Positions 14,700-22,640 of a stretch of DNA of 64,000 bases are shown in pieces (the stretch's first letter is position 1; each line of letters starts with the position of its first letter). The notes under the pieces are model-generated. The model ran no database searches. It was not told the DNA's origin and saw only the letters and a list, made by a program, of their open reading frames with translations. The position numbers and the translations under genes were made by a program. This DNA comes from Streptomyces chryseus (lineage in GTDB: Bacteria > Actinomycetota > Actinomycetes > Streptomycetales > Streptomycetaceae), in assembly GCF_014650755.1 (NCBI RefSeq), contig NZ_BMVO01000004.1:124001-188000 (forward strand), written 5' to 3'.

Positions 14700-16346
14700 T
14701 CAGCGGGATGCGCCGAAGACCTGCGTCCACCAGGGACCGCCGGACGCGTCGTGCATGCCGACGCCGATCTCCTTGAAGGAGCAGTTGAGTATGTTGGCGC
14801 GGTGTCCGGAGCTGTTCATCCAGGACTCCATCACCTGGGCCGGGGTCCGCTGCCCCATGGCTATGTTCTCGCCGTACGTGCTCCACGCGTAACCGGCGTC
14901 GGTGACGCGCTCGCCGGGGCCCGCGCCGTCGGGGTTGGTGTGGTCGAAGAAGTCACGGGCGGCCATGTCCGCGGAGTGGCGCTGGGCGGCTGTGTCCAGT
15001 CGGCTGTTCTGGCTGACCGGGCCGCAGCCGTTCTTGCTCCGCTCGGTGTTGACCAGAGCGGTGACCTGCTGCGCGAAGGACGAAGGGGCCGCCACCGGCC
15101 GGGCGGGCGAGCTGGGCTTCGGCGGTACGGGGCGCGGAGACGGCTTGGCGGCGGTCCTGCTCGGGGTCGCCCGGGGTGTCTTCTTGGACGCCTTCTTGGA
15201 CGGCGAGGCCGAGGCGCGGGGGGAGGCGGAGCGTGTCCTGGGCGGCGCCGACGTCGGCGAGGCCGGTGGCGTCGGGGCGACCACGGGCGGCAGGGCCGCC
15301 TCGGCCGCCGCCTGGGAACGCGTCGTTTCTCGTGCCTCCCCGGGCTCCAGCAGCGTGAGGACGGTGTATCCCCCTCCGCCCACCAGCAGCACCGCCGCCG
15401 ACGCCGCGACAGCGCGCCGGCGCCGCATCCGCCGGCTGTGCCGCTCCTGGCGGCGTCCGGCGGGCCCGAGCCGGACGGGAGCGTCGCCCGGGAACGAGGC
15501 GGCGGCGCCCTGCGAGGAGGAGTCACCGTGCGCGGCGGCGAGGCCGACGGTGTGATGCTCGCCCGAGAGGGCCGCTCCGGCCAGCGCGGCGCTCACCGGA
15601 ATCAGCGCCAGGCCGACCAGGAGTTTCTCCGCCGGCACCAGTTCCGCGCCGTACCCGGAGCAGATCGTGCAGTCGCGGGCGTGGCGGGCCAGCCGCTTGC
15701 GCCACAGCGTGGACGGCACCCCGTCCCAGGCGGCCAGGGCGTCGTCCAGCAGGACGCAGCGGGGCGCCGCCGCCAGGGCCCGTACGACCACCCGGGCCGT
15801 CTCCAACTGGGCCTTCATCCGCTGGACCCGCACCGCCGTGTGCTGCGGCGAGAGTCGCATCGCGTCGGCCACCTCGGCCCTGGTCAGCTCGCCCGCCGCC
15901 TCCAGCCACCACAGCGACAGCAGGGCCCGGTCGTCGGTGTCCAGCCAGCGCGTCGCCTCCGCCACCTCCCGGCGCTGCCCCGAAAGACCCAGGCGCACGA
16001 TCGTCAGGTCCACGAAGTCAGCGCCGGGATCGGCCAGTTCGTAGGCCTCGTCCAGCTCGCCCCCGGTCCGGTCCGCCTGCCGGGCCTGCCAGCGGTCGCG
16101 TATCTGGTTCATCGTGATGGCCACCAGCCACGACCGGAAGTTCCCGGGATCACGCAGGGACCCCAGGCCGCCCAGCGCGCGGATCAACGTCTCCTGCACC
16201 ACGTCGTCGACGTCGGCGTGCCCGCTCAGCGCCCGGCCCACGATGTTGTAGACGAGGGGCAGGTACGCGGTGACCAGCTCGTCCTGGGCCCGTTGGTCAC
16301 CGCCCTGCGCCGCCCGGACCGTCGCGGCTTCGCGTTCGCTGCCCAC
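14700..16346 (-). CDS. ECF-type sigma factor fused to zinc finger, membrane helices and extracellular CAP domain
   Basis: This 548-aa single polypeptide has several parts in order. Sigma-70 region 2 (residues about 25-90: LPLVYNIVGRALSGHADVDD). Region 4 (about 145-190: LTRAEVADAMRLSPQHTAVRVQRMKAQ). An anti-sigma-like zinc motif HARDCTICSGY (H-x3-C-x2-C, about 219). Two hydrophobic segments (about 237-258 and 312-332, the second after a basic RRMRRRR). A Ser/Pro/Lys-rich linker and a C-terminal SCP/CAP domain (about 425-548: DFFDHTNPDG, GENIAMG, ESWMNSSGHRANILNC). The sigma part is cytoplasmic and the CAP part should be outside. GTG 16346 is chosen as the start, with GAGGAAG upstream. ECF groups with a fused zinc finger and membrane part are known; the CAP end is less usual. 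Confidence 0.88.
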   Translation of the reverse strand: MGSEREAATVRAAQGGDQRAQDELVTAYLPLVYNIVGRALSGHADVDDVVQETLIRALGGLGSLRDPGNFRSWLVAITMNQIRDRWQARQADRTGGELDEAYELADPGADFVDLTIVRLGLSGQRREVAEATRWLDTDDRALLSLWWLEAAGELTRAEVADAMRLSPQHTAVRVQRMKAQLETARVVVRALAAAPRCVLLDDALAAWDGVPSTLWRKRLARHARDCTICSGYGAELVPAEKLLVGLALIPVSAALAGAALSGEHHTVGLAAAHGDSSSQGAAASFPGDAPVRLGPAGRRQERHSRRMRRRRAVAASAAVLLVGGGGYTVLTLLEPGEARETTRSQAAAEAALPPVVAPTPPASPTSAPPRTRSASPRASASPSKKASKKTPRATPSRTAAKPSPRPVPPKPSSPARPVAAPSSFAQQVTALVNTERSKNGCGPVSQNSRLDTAAQRHSADMAARDFFDHTNPDGAGPGERVTDAGYAWSTYGENIAMGQRTPAQVMESWMNSSGHRANILNCSFKEIGVGMHDASGGPWWTQVFGASR

Positions 16347-16489
16347 ACTCGGCTCACTTCCTCGGGCTGCGCCCGTTGCTCGTCTGTCCTGTCCGACACC
16401 AGGGAGACCTGGGCTGCGGGCAGCGGATAACAGAAAAGCAGACGCGATCCGGGACGGTTTACCGGGCCCGACCCGTGCCCCGGGGGGGG

Positions 16490-17797
16490 TCAGTCGTCGA
16501 TACGGTCCATGACCCGGCCGAGGTCGACGAACTTGAACCCGGTCGCCTCGCGCCCCTCGGGGACCGACGGGGTGTCGTGGCCGTCCTGGACGACGAGCAG
16601 GCCACGCGGGTACCTGCTGCCGAGCGGGGCGTTGAGCACGGCCGCGCCGTCGCACTCCTCGGAGCCGTCGGCGGTGCGTCCCGCGGTGACGCGGAAGCCT
16701 CCCTCGTACTCGTTGTCGTCCTCGGGCTCCCGGTCGTACAGGGCGAAGGTGTCGTCCCCCTGGCTGGAGGCGAGGACGTACCCGTCGCCGTCGGGCTCGG
16801 TGAGCAGGGTCAGCCCCTCGACGTCGGCCGCCAGGCGCGTGCCGCCGAAGCCGGGGTCGGCGCCGGGGGCGCACTCCTCGGTCTCCTCGTCGTACACGCC
16901 CGGGACGCCGTACTCACGGACCTTGTCGACGAGCTTCGGCGTGCCGCTGAGATCGGCGCGCACGCGCCAGACGCCGACGTCCTCCTGGCCCGCGTAGAGC
17001 ATGCCGTTGGCCGGGTCGACCACCATGCCCTCCACCTGGGGCAGCTCGCCCGGTTCGGCGCACGGCGTCCACGAGGTGCCGTCGGGGAGGCGGAAGGCGG
17101 ACGGCAGGGTGAGGCTGCGGACCTTCCGGTAGGTGACCGTGCCGCCGGGGGTGGCGAGGAGCTCCAGGAGGGCCACCTCGGTGCGGTTGCGCCGGCTGGC
17201 CAGGGCGTAGGAGCGGCCGGTCGCCGGGTCGGTCCAGGTCGCCAGGCCGTACGCCGTGTGCTGGTCGTTGACCTCGTCCTGGCCGGCCGAGAAGACGCGG
17301 GGGGCGGCGGCGTCGGTGACGTCGGTGAGCGGGCCGCCGGGTCGGCGGCGGTCGATGCGGTAGACCCGCAGCCGGTCGTGGCCGCGGTCGCTGACCACCG
17401 CCAGGTCGGCGCGTCCGGCCGGCAGCCGCAGGCCGTGGACGAGGTCGACGTTGTTGAACCGGCCGGGCGCGTCGTCGGGGCCCGGCGCGGCGGGCGCGGG
17501 CACCGACTGCACCTGCCGGGCGTCGAGGTCGTAGACCCGCAGGCCGCCTTCCTTGGCGGTGGCGATCACCAGGCTGCTGTCCGGGTCCGCCGCGTCGCGC
17601 CAGATGGCGGGGTCGTCCGCGTTGGCGCTGCCGCCCGCCTCGTCGTCGTACAGCGTGGGCGTCTCGGCCTTCGGAGTGACGGCGGGCAGCGGCTCGGCGG
17701 CGTGCGTGCGGGCCTGGGCGGGCGCGAGCGCGGCGACCAGCGCCAGCGCCGTACCCACCGCAAGGGCCGCCGAACGGGCGGGACGGTTCGTGGTCAC
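16490..17797 (-). CDS. Secreted beta-propeller phytase
   Basis: This 435-aa secreted enzyme releases phosphate from phytate in a calcium-dependent way. GTG 17797 follows GAGGAG by six bases. A Sec signal peptide (about 1-36, ending AQARTHA) precedes the propeller. Family motifs are visible: SANADDPAIWRDAADPDSSLVIATAKEG, GRFNNVDLVHGLRL, VSDRGHDRLRVYRID, ADVEGLTLL and ASSQGDDTFALYDRE. Full length for the family. Possible PhoP-type repeats lie upstream, in line with phosphate-starvation control. It is followed by the sigma-CAP gene on the same strand, 143 bp away. Confidence 0.93.
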   Translation of the reverse strand: MTTNRPARSAALAVGTALALVAALAPAQARTHAAEPLPAVTPKAETPTLYDDEAGGSANADDPAIWRDAADPDSSLVIATAKEGGLRVYDLDARQVQSVPAPAAPGPDDAPGRFNNVDLVHGLRLPAGRADLAVVSDRGHDRLRVYRIDRRRPGGPLTDVTDAAAPRVFSAGQDEVNDQHTAYGLATWTDPATGRSYALASRRNRTEVALLELLATPGGTVTYRKVRSLTLPSAFRLPDGTSWTPCAEPGELPQVEGMVVDPANGMLYAGQEDVGVWRVRADLSGTPKLVDKVREYGVPGVYDEETEECAPGADPGFGGTRLAADVEGLTLLTEPDGDGYVLASSQGDDTFALYDREPEDDNEYEGGFRVTAGRTADGSEECDGAAVLNAPLGSRYPRGLLVVQDGHDTPSVPEGREATGFKFVDLGRVMDRIDD

Positions 17798-17849
17798 GAA
17801 GAGCTCCTCACTGTCGGGTACATGACGATCGCGGCGTGAGCATCCAACC

Positions 17850-17904
17850 ACCGGGTGACCGCGAGCGGTACGGCGCACGGTGCCCGCGTGTGCGGGCGGT
17901 GAAC
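17850..17904 (-). promoter_or_regulatory. Possible PHO-box repeat units upstream of the phytase
   Basis: On the minus strand GGTCACCCGGT (17860-17850) and GTTCACCGCCC (17904-17894) each resemble the 11-bp PhoP direct-repeat unit GTTCACCCGGC. They are not adjacent, as strong PHO boxes are, so this is only suggestive. Confidence 0.3.
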
Positions 17905-18044
17905 TCGTCACGCCGCCGGCACGGGCCCGCGGTCCGGCCGGTCGGCTCGTCGCGGAAGACAACCGCCCGCGAACTGGTACATGTGAGATCTCGCCGATCG
18001 ATATGACCCTTGTGTGGGGAGATGACGACTTGTCAGGGAGTTCC

Positions 18045-18545
18045 GTGAGTCCTCCGCGTCCGGCCCGGCGTGCGGAGCCCTTGCAGCGGCTGCTGTTCGG
18101 CGGTGTGTACGGAACGGTTCTGGCCAGTGCGCTGGCCGCCGCCCTGGAGAACGACAGCGGCCCGCCCAATCCGGGGTACGACGCCGCGTGGATCCTCGTC
18201 GCCGCCGTGGCCGCCGCCGCGTCGCACGGTTACGCCCACGCCCTCGCCCACCGGGTGGCCCACGACCCGGCGGTCACCAGCACGCTCCGGTCCGTCCTGG
18301 CGGAGTGGCCCCTGATGGTCGCCGTCCTGCCCACGGTCCTGATGCTGCTCACCGCGCAGGCGCGGTGGTGGAGCGAGAGTTCCGCCCTGGCTGCGGCGCT
18401 GGTGATCAACACCCTGGCGCTGTTCTGCTGGGGGCTGTGGGCCACCCGCGTGGCCGGGCGCGGCTGGGCGGCGGCGTGCCGGTCGGGCTGCGTGGACATG
18501 CTGTTCGGCCTGTTCATCATCGGCGCGAACACGCTGAGCAAGTGA
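18045..18545 (+). CDS. Integral membrane protein, 166 aa
   Basis: This membrane protein starts at GTG 18045 with GGGAG upstream (SPPRPARRAEPLQRLLFG). Four hydrophobic segments are visible: VYGTVLASALAAAL; DAAWILVAAVAAAASHGYAHALAH; EWPLMVAVLPTVLMLLTAQA; and LAAALVINTLALFCWGLWATRVAG, continuing into a final CVDMLFGLFIIGANTL. The short HGYAHALAHR segment is His-rich. I recognise it only as a conserved streptomycete membrane protein. It is followed by a very strong hairpin 180 bp away. Confidence 0.75.
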   Translation: MSPPRPARRAEPLQRLLFGGVYGTVLASALAAALENDSGPPNPGYDAAWILVAAVAAAASHGYAHALAHRVAHDPAVTSTLRSVLAEWPLMVAVLPTVLMLLTAQARWWSESSALAAALVINTLALFCWGLWATRVAGRGWAAACRSGCVDMLFGLFIIGANTLSK

Positions 18546-18595
18546 CGGCGGCACCCGGCCTTCCGGCGTCATGATGAACGCCCCATTGCGCGGGT

Positions 18596-18715
18596 GTGAC
18601 AGGAGATTCGGAATGTGAGACGCCGGCGGAAGACGTACCGGCCGGGGTCGACGGCACGCTCAGCCGCACCGTGGAGGGCGACGACGCCTCGCACTACACA
18701 CCCGCCGCTGCCTGA
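18596..18715 (+). CDS. Possible 39-aa ORF or gene remnant
   Basis: A GTG-initiated frame encodes an acidic 39-residue peptide (TGDSECETPAEDVPAGVDG near the start, ending SHYTPAAA) and stops nine bases before the large palindrome. G/C third positions are about 77%, lower than real neighbours, and no good ribosome site is seen. It could be a small gene, or the tail of a lost gene sitting at its old terminator. Confidence 0.25.
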   Translation: MTGDSECETPAEDVPAGVDGTLSRTVEGDDASHYTPAAA

Positions 18716-18723
18716 TCCCGGCC

Positions 18724-18763
18724 GCCGGGGGCGGGCGCCGGACGTCCGGCGCCCGCCCCCGGC
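18724..18763. terminator. Perfect 40-bp palindrome, probable strong terminator
   Basis: Two exact 20-bp arms meet without a spacer. The left arm is 18724-18743, reading GCCGGGGGCGGGCGCCGGAC, and its complement fills 18744-18763. As RNA it forms an exceptionally stable hairpin, and it ends transcription between the 166-aa membrane protein and the GNAT gene. No U-tract follows, as is common in this genus. Confidence 0.75.
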
Positions 18764-18801
18764 CGGTCCGCCGCGGTGCGCTGCGATGCCCCCGTGATGG
18801 G

Positions 18802-19662
18802 ATGTACCGCATGATCGAGACGTCCCCGCGCGACCGCGTGGAGCGGTACTACGCCACCGTGCCGCTGCTGTTCGCCGAAGCCGAGGACTTCGGCTCCCTG
18901 CGCCTGTTCGTACGGAGGAAGCCGGGCGCCCCGTACTACGGCGGCCCGTCGCACGCCCGCCCCGCGCCGGCCGGCGCCCCGGACATCACCGACGCCGACA
19001 TCGCCCGGGTGCGGGCCCGCCAGCGTGAACTCGGTGTGCCCGAGTCCTTCGAGTGGCTCGCGGAGGTCAACCCGGCGCTGCGGGCCCGTATCGAGGCGGC
19101 CGGCCTCCCGGTGGCGGAGCGCCCGCTGATGGTCCTCGACCCGCACCTTCCGCTGCCCGCGCCGACGCTGCCCGAAGGGGTCACGGTCCGCGTGGTCGAC
19201 GCCGACGACCCGGCCCTGCCCGCCGTACTGGCCATCCCCCACCTCGCCTTCGCCGCCGAAGGCACCGCTGCGGGCACGGCGGGCCGGGCGGAGCTGACGG
19301 CGGTCGCCGCGCGGCTCACGGCGGACGGCACGGTGGCGACGGCCCTTCCCTCGCTGTACGCCGGCCACAAGACGCTCGTCGCCGCCTTCGACGGGGACGG
19401 CACCCCGCTCGCCGCCGGCCACTACCACCCGGCGGGCGGCGCCACCGAGATCGGCGGCATCGGCACCCTCCCGGCCGCCCGCCGCCAGGGTCTCGGCGCC
19501 GCCGTCATGGCGGCCGCGGCCGCCCACGCCCGGGACAACGGCGTGCACACCGTCTTCCTCGCCTACGCCGACGAGGCGGTCGCCCGCATCTACGCCCGTC
19601 TGGGCTTCCGCCGCGCCGGTGTCACCCTGCTGATCGCCGACCAGCCGGCCCGCGGCCAGTAA
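18802..19662 (+). CDS. GNAT family N-acetyltransferase
   Basis: This 286-aa protein has a C-terminal GNAT domain. The acetyl-CoA site is GGIGTLPAARRQGLGAAVMAAAAAHARDN (about 216-245), followed by the IYARLGFRRAG motif. The N-terminal half (RVERYYATVPLLFAEAEDFGSLRLFVRR) is an extra domain typical of larger Streptomyces GNAT proteins. The start is either ATG 18802 or ATG 18811 (MIETSPRD); neither has a clear ribosome site. Substrate unknown. It is convergent with the agmatine-deiminase-family gene (48 bp apart). Confidence 0.85.
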   Translation: MYRMIETSPRDRVERYYATVPLLFAEAEDFGSLRLFVRRKPGAPYYGGPSHARPAPAGAPDITDADIARVRARQRELGVPESFEWLAEVNPALRARIEAAGLPVAERPLMVLDPHLPLPAPTLPEGVTVRVVDADDPALPAVLAIPHLAFAAEGTAAGTAGRAELTAVAARLTADGTVATALPSLYAGHKTLVAAFDGDGTPLAAGHYHPAGGATEIGGIGTLPAARRQGLGAAVMAAAAAHARDNGVHTVFLAYADEAVARIYARLGFRRAGVTLLIADQPARGQ

Positions 19663-19709
19663 CGGCGCCCCGGCCGCGCCCCGCGACGCGCACGCGGTGC
19701 GGTGGGCGT

Positions 19710-20864
19710 TCAGCCGGCCACCGGTCGCTGCTGGGTGGCGCAGTGGATGCCGCCGCCGCCCTCGGCGAGCATGTCGATGCCCACCTGGACGACGGTCCGC
19801 CCCGGGTGGAGGTCGCGGACGATCGACGCGGCACGGTCGTCCGCCCGGCGGTCGCCGAAGCGCGGGAGGATCACCGCGTCGTTGACCACGTAGTAGTTGA
19901 CGTATGAGCTCAGGAACTCCGGTCCCCGCCGGCCGAGTCCGGCCGGCTCCGGCTCGGGCAGCTCGACGATCTCCAGACGCCTGCCGCGCGCGTCCGTCGC
20001 CGACTCCAGGACCGTGCGCGCCTGTGCGTGGACCCGCGTCCACACGTCCGGCCCGCTGCCGGAGGCAGGCCGGCCGAGCACGACGACGCCGGGCGCGGCG
20101 AACCGTGCCAGCGCGTCGACGTGGCAGTCGGTGATGTCCTCTCCGCGTACCCCCTTGAGCCAGATGACCTTGTCGACGCCGAGCAGTTCCCGCAGCGCGG
20201 CCTCGACGTCGGCGCGGGAACGGCCGGGGTTGCGGTTGGGGTTGACCAGCGAGCTCTCGGTGACGAGCAGCGTGCCCGCCCCGTCGGTTTCCAGCGAGCC
20301 GCCTTCCGCGGTGATCGGCGCGTCGGTGCGGGTGACGTGCTCCCGGGCGAGGAGGCGCCGCGCCACCCGGCCGTCGCGCCGGTGCTCCTGCTTGCCGCCC
20401 CAGCCGTTGAAGTGGAAGTCCACCCCGGCGAGGGCTCCGTCCTTCCCGGTGACGAAGGTCGGGCCGGTGTCGCGCATCCACAGGTCGTCCACCGCGACGG
20501 GCACGACTTCGACGGACGCCCCGCAGGCCCGCGCGGCCCGCGCCACGTCGCCGGGGGCCGCGAGCAGGGTGACCGGCTCGTACTCCGCCACGGCCCGTGC
20601 GATCCGGGCGACGTCCCGCCGGACGGCCGGGACGTCGTCCCGCCACGGCGAGTCCGACGGCGGCCACGCCATGTACGTGCGCGCGTGGCGCCGCCACTCG
20701 GCCGGCATCCGGTGCCCCGCCGGACCGGGGGCCGGTGCGGTGCGCCGCCCGTCCGGACCGTGGCCCGGCGGCGGCGCGCAGGCCGGTGTCAGGAAGCCGG
20801 CTCCCGCGAGTGCGGCGGCCGTACCGGACCTGAGCAGGGCCCTTCGCGAGCGCTCCGTCACCAT
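19710..20864 (-). CDS. Tat-exported agmatine deiminase / peptidylarginine deiminase (PAD_porph) family protein
   Basis: This 384-aa protein starts at ATG 20864 with GGGAG upstream. It begins with a twin-arginine-type signal (TERSRRALLRSGTAAALAGAGF) ending near a Cys (TPAC, a poor lipobox). The mature enzyme has the guanidino-modifying fold: MPAEWRRHARTYMAWP, DLWMRDTGPTFV, TAEGGSLETDG, DCHVDALARF and the catalytic Cys in GGGGIHCATQQ (about residue 374). Agmatine deiminases convert agmatine to N-carbamoylputrescine; exported relatives act on peptides or free amines. Export argues against an ordinary cytoplasmic agmatine route. Divergent from a TetR gene across a perfect palindrome. Confidence 0.88.
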   Translation of the reverse strand: MVTERSRRALLRSGTAAALAGAGFLTPACAPPPGHGPDGRRTAPAPGPAGHRMPAEWRRHARTYMAWPPSDSPWRDDVPAVRRDVARIARAVAEYEPVTLLAAPGDVARAARACGASVEVVPVAVDDLWMRDTGPTFVTGKDGALAGVDFHFNGWGGKQEHRRDGRVARRLLAREHVTRTDAPITAEGGSLETDGAGTLLVTESSLVNPNRNPGRSRADVEAALRELLGVDKVIWLKGVRGEDITDCHVDALARFAAPGVVVLGRPASGSGPDVWTRVHAQARTVLESATDARGRRLEIVELPEPEPAGLGRRGPEFLSSYVNYYVVNDAVILPRFGDRRADDRAASIVRDLHPGRTVVQVGIDMLAEGGGGIHCATQQRPVAG

Positions 20865-20909
20865 GGTCTCCCACCCCAAGAGGTATTCCCGGTTCGTCGC
20901 CGGGGCGAT

Positions 20910-20933
20910 TCCTGACTGAAATTTCAGTCAGGA
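20910..20933. promoter_or_regulatory. Perfect 24-bp palindromic operator
   Basis: TCCTGACTGAAA (20910-20921) is followed directly by its exact complement (20922-20933). It lies in the 109-bp gap between the divergent deiminase and TetR genes, 41 bp before the TetR start. Symmetry and position make it the likely TetR operator, controlling both genes. Confidence 0.75.
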
Positions 20934-20973
20934 CGGTCAGGCTAGCACTCCCCTGCCGGTACGGTGAGGGACT

Positions 20974-21579
20974 GTGCCAGACCGCCGAACCTTGATCCTT
21001 CAGGCCGCCACCCGCGTCATCGCCCGGCGCGGCGTGCGTGGCCTGCGCGTGGAAGAACTGGCGGCGGAGGCCGAGGTCTCGACCGCGCTCATCTACTACC
21101 ACTTCGGCGACCGCGCCGGGCTGATGCGCCGCACGCTGGAGTTCATCAGCGGGCGCGCCGAGCGCTACACCGAGCCCTCCGCGTCCGTGGACCGCGATCC
21201 GCGCGCGCGTCTGAAGCAGATGCTGCTGCTCGAACTGCAGGAAGTTCCCGCCGTGGTGGAGAACAGCATCGCCTGGGGCGAGCTGCGGGCCACCGCCGTC
21301 TTCGAGTCCGAACTGCGCGAGCAGATCCGGGACTCGACGCAGGAGTGGAACGCGTACGCCGCCGAGCTCATCGGCCGGGCGCAGGAGGCCGGCACCGTAG
21401 ACCGCGAGGTGAGCGCCGCCGACGCGGCCGAGCGCCTGACGACCCTCGTGGAGGGCCTCAGCGAACGCTGGCTCAGCGGCTCGCTCTCCCTGGAACGCGC
21501 CCGCGCACTGCTGCGGGGCGCCTTCGCCGCCGAGCTCCGCCCGCCGGTACGACCGGATCCGGCCACCGCCGACGGCTAG
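20974..21579 (+). CDS. TetR family regulator
   Basis: This 201-aa protein starts at GTG 20974 (PDRRTLILQAATRVIARRG). The helix-turn-helix covers about residues 24-50 (LRVEELAAEAEVSTALIYYHFGDRAG). The C-terminal ligand domain includes RLKQMLLLELQEVPAVVENSIAWGELR. It is divergent from the exported deiminase, and the 24-bp palindrome between them is the obvious binding site. A plausible ligand is agmatine or a related guanidine, but this is only inferred from the neighbour. Confidence 0.9.
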   Translation: MPDRRTLILQAATRVIARRGVRGLRVEELAAEAEVSTALIYYHFGDRAGLMRRTLEFISGRAERYTEPSASVDRDPRARLKQMLLLELQEVPAVVENSIAWGELRATAVFESELREQIRDSTQEWNAYAAELIGRAQEAGTVDREVSAADAAERLTTLVEGLSERWLSGSLSLERARALLRGAFAAELRPPVRPDPATADG

Positions 21580-21595
21580 GACACGACCCCCGCGC

Positions 21596-22441
21596 TCAGG
21601 TCTCCGCCAGCGGTACGTCGTCCACGGCGGCCGCACCGGGAGCCGGCCCGGCCGCCGGGTGCGTGACCCGGATCTTGGACTGGCCGTGCGGCAGCCGCTC
21701 CCAGTCGTCCATGAAGCGGGCGTCGAGGCCGTGTTTCGCCGCCAGCCGGACCAGCGTCCCGGTGCGGTAGTAGAAGTCCTCGCGCAGCACCTGGTGTTCG
21801 GCTCCCTCCGTACGGTCGAAGGTGAAGTCGAAGAAGCCGCCGGGCGCCAGCACGCGGCCGACGTGCGCCAGGCATTCGTCGATGACCTGCGGCGGGGAGT
21901 GCGAGAAGACGCTGTGGGCGTGCACCACCGTGAACCAGCCGTCGGGCAGGAAGTCCAGCTTCAGGTCCGCGACCGGCGTCAGGTACGGCAGCTTCGCCTG
22001 GAGCCCGTAGGCGACCAGGGTCTTCTTGGCCTCCATGAGGATGTCGGGCGAGATGTCGATCCCGTAGTAGTGGCCGGGCTCCAGGTACTCGATGAACCGC
22101 CATCCGGCGCGCAGGTTGCCGCAGCCGATCTCCAGCATCCGGTCCCGCGGCTTCAGTCCGTGCCCCACCAGGTAGTCGTACTGCATCTGCCCGATGGCCA
22201 GCCAGCGGTCGCGCGAGGGACCGCCGCCGACGGCCGCCTCCGGGCTGCGCGCCGTGTCGGACGCCATCACCGCCCGGTAGTACGCCACATGGCTCCCCCG
22301 ATGCCGCAGCCGCAGCCAGCCGTCCCGCCCCGCCCGGCGCAGATGGGGAACGACGCGCTCCGGGTGCCTCAGGGCGTACCGCACCTGGTGGGCGAGACGT
22401 GAGCGGTTCGCCGACAGACGTGAAGCGGGTGTCTGCTGCAT
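21596..22441 (-). CDS. SAM-dependent class I methyltransferase
   Basis: This 281-aa protein starts at ATG 22441 with GGAGG upstream. The Rossmann-like methyltransferase core has motif I DRMLEIGCGNLRAG (about 100-113), an acidic YGIDISPDI for SAM ribose binding, and later motifs HSVFSHSPPQVIDECLAHVGRVLAPGG. The first about 60 residues are basic and helical (LAHQVRYALRHPERVVPHLRRAG). The substrate is not evident. Converges with the TetR gene (16 bp between stops). It is a single gene. Confidence 0.87.
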   Translation of the reverse strand: MQQTPASRLSANRSRLAHQVRYALRHPERVVPHLRRAGRDGWLRLRHRGSHVAYYRAVMASDTARSPEAAVGGGPSRDRWLAIGQMQYDYLVGHGLKPRDRMLEIGCGNLRAGWRFIEYLEPGHYYGIDISPDILMEAKKTLVAYGLQAKLPYLTPVADLKLDFLPDGWFTVVHAHSVFSHSPPQVIDECLAHVGRVLAPGGFFDFTFDRTEGAEHQVLREDFYYRTGTLVRLAAKHGLDARFMDDWERLPHGQSKIRVTHPAAGPAPGAAAVDDVPLAET

Positions 22442-22640
22442 GACGGCCTCCGTGCCATCGATGGGCCTGCCCCCTGTCGGATGCTAACCACGGCCGCCGG
22501 ACCGCGCCGCCTCACTCGTTCGGGAGAACCGCTGCGCCGAGTGCCTCCCCCGCGTGGTGGCCCGGGTGCGACCGCCCGCAGCGTGAGGGAGACGGGGCCG
22601 GGGAACCGTCAGCCGCCGTACCCCCGAGCGAGGCCAGGTC

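Noticed and set aside
16347-16874. A longer start for the sigma-CAP protein, adding 176 residues
   Set aside because: The added part is Arg/Gly/Pro-rich and overlaps the phytase gene; GTG 16346 has a ribosome site and starts where sigma homology begins.
18694-21636. A 980-codon open frame on the minus strand covering the GNAT and deiminase genes
   Set aside because: It is a shadow: the amino acids are mostly Arg, Gly, Ala and Pro with no domain, and clear genes occupy other frames. Long empty frames are expected at this GC content.
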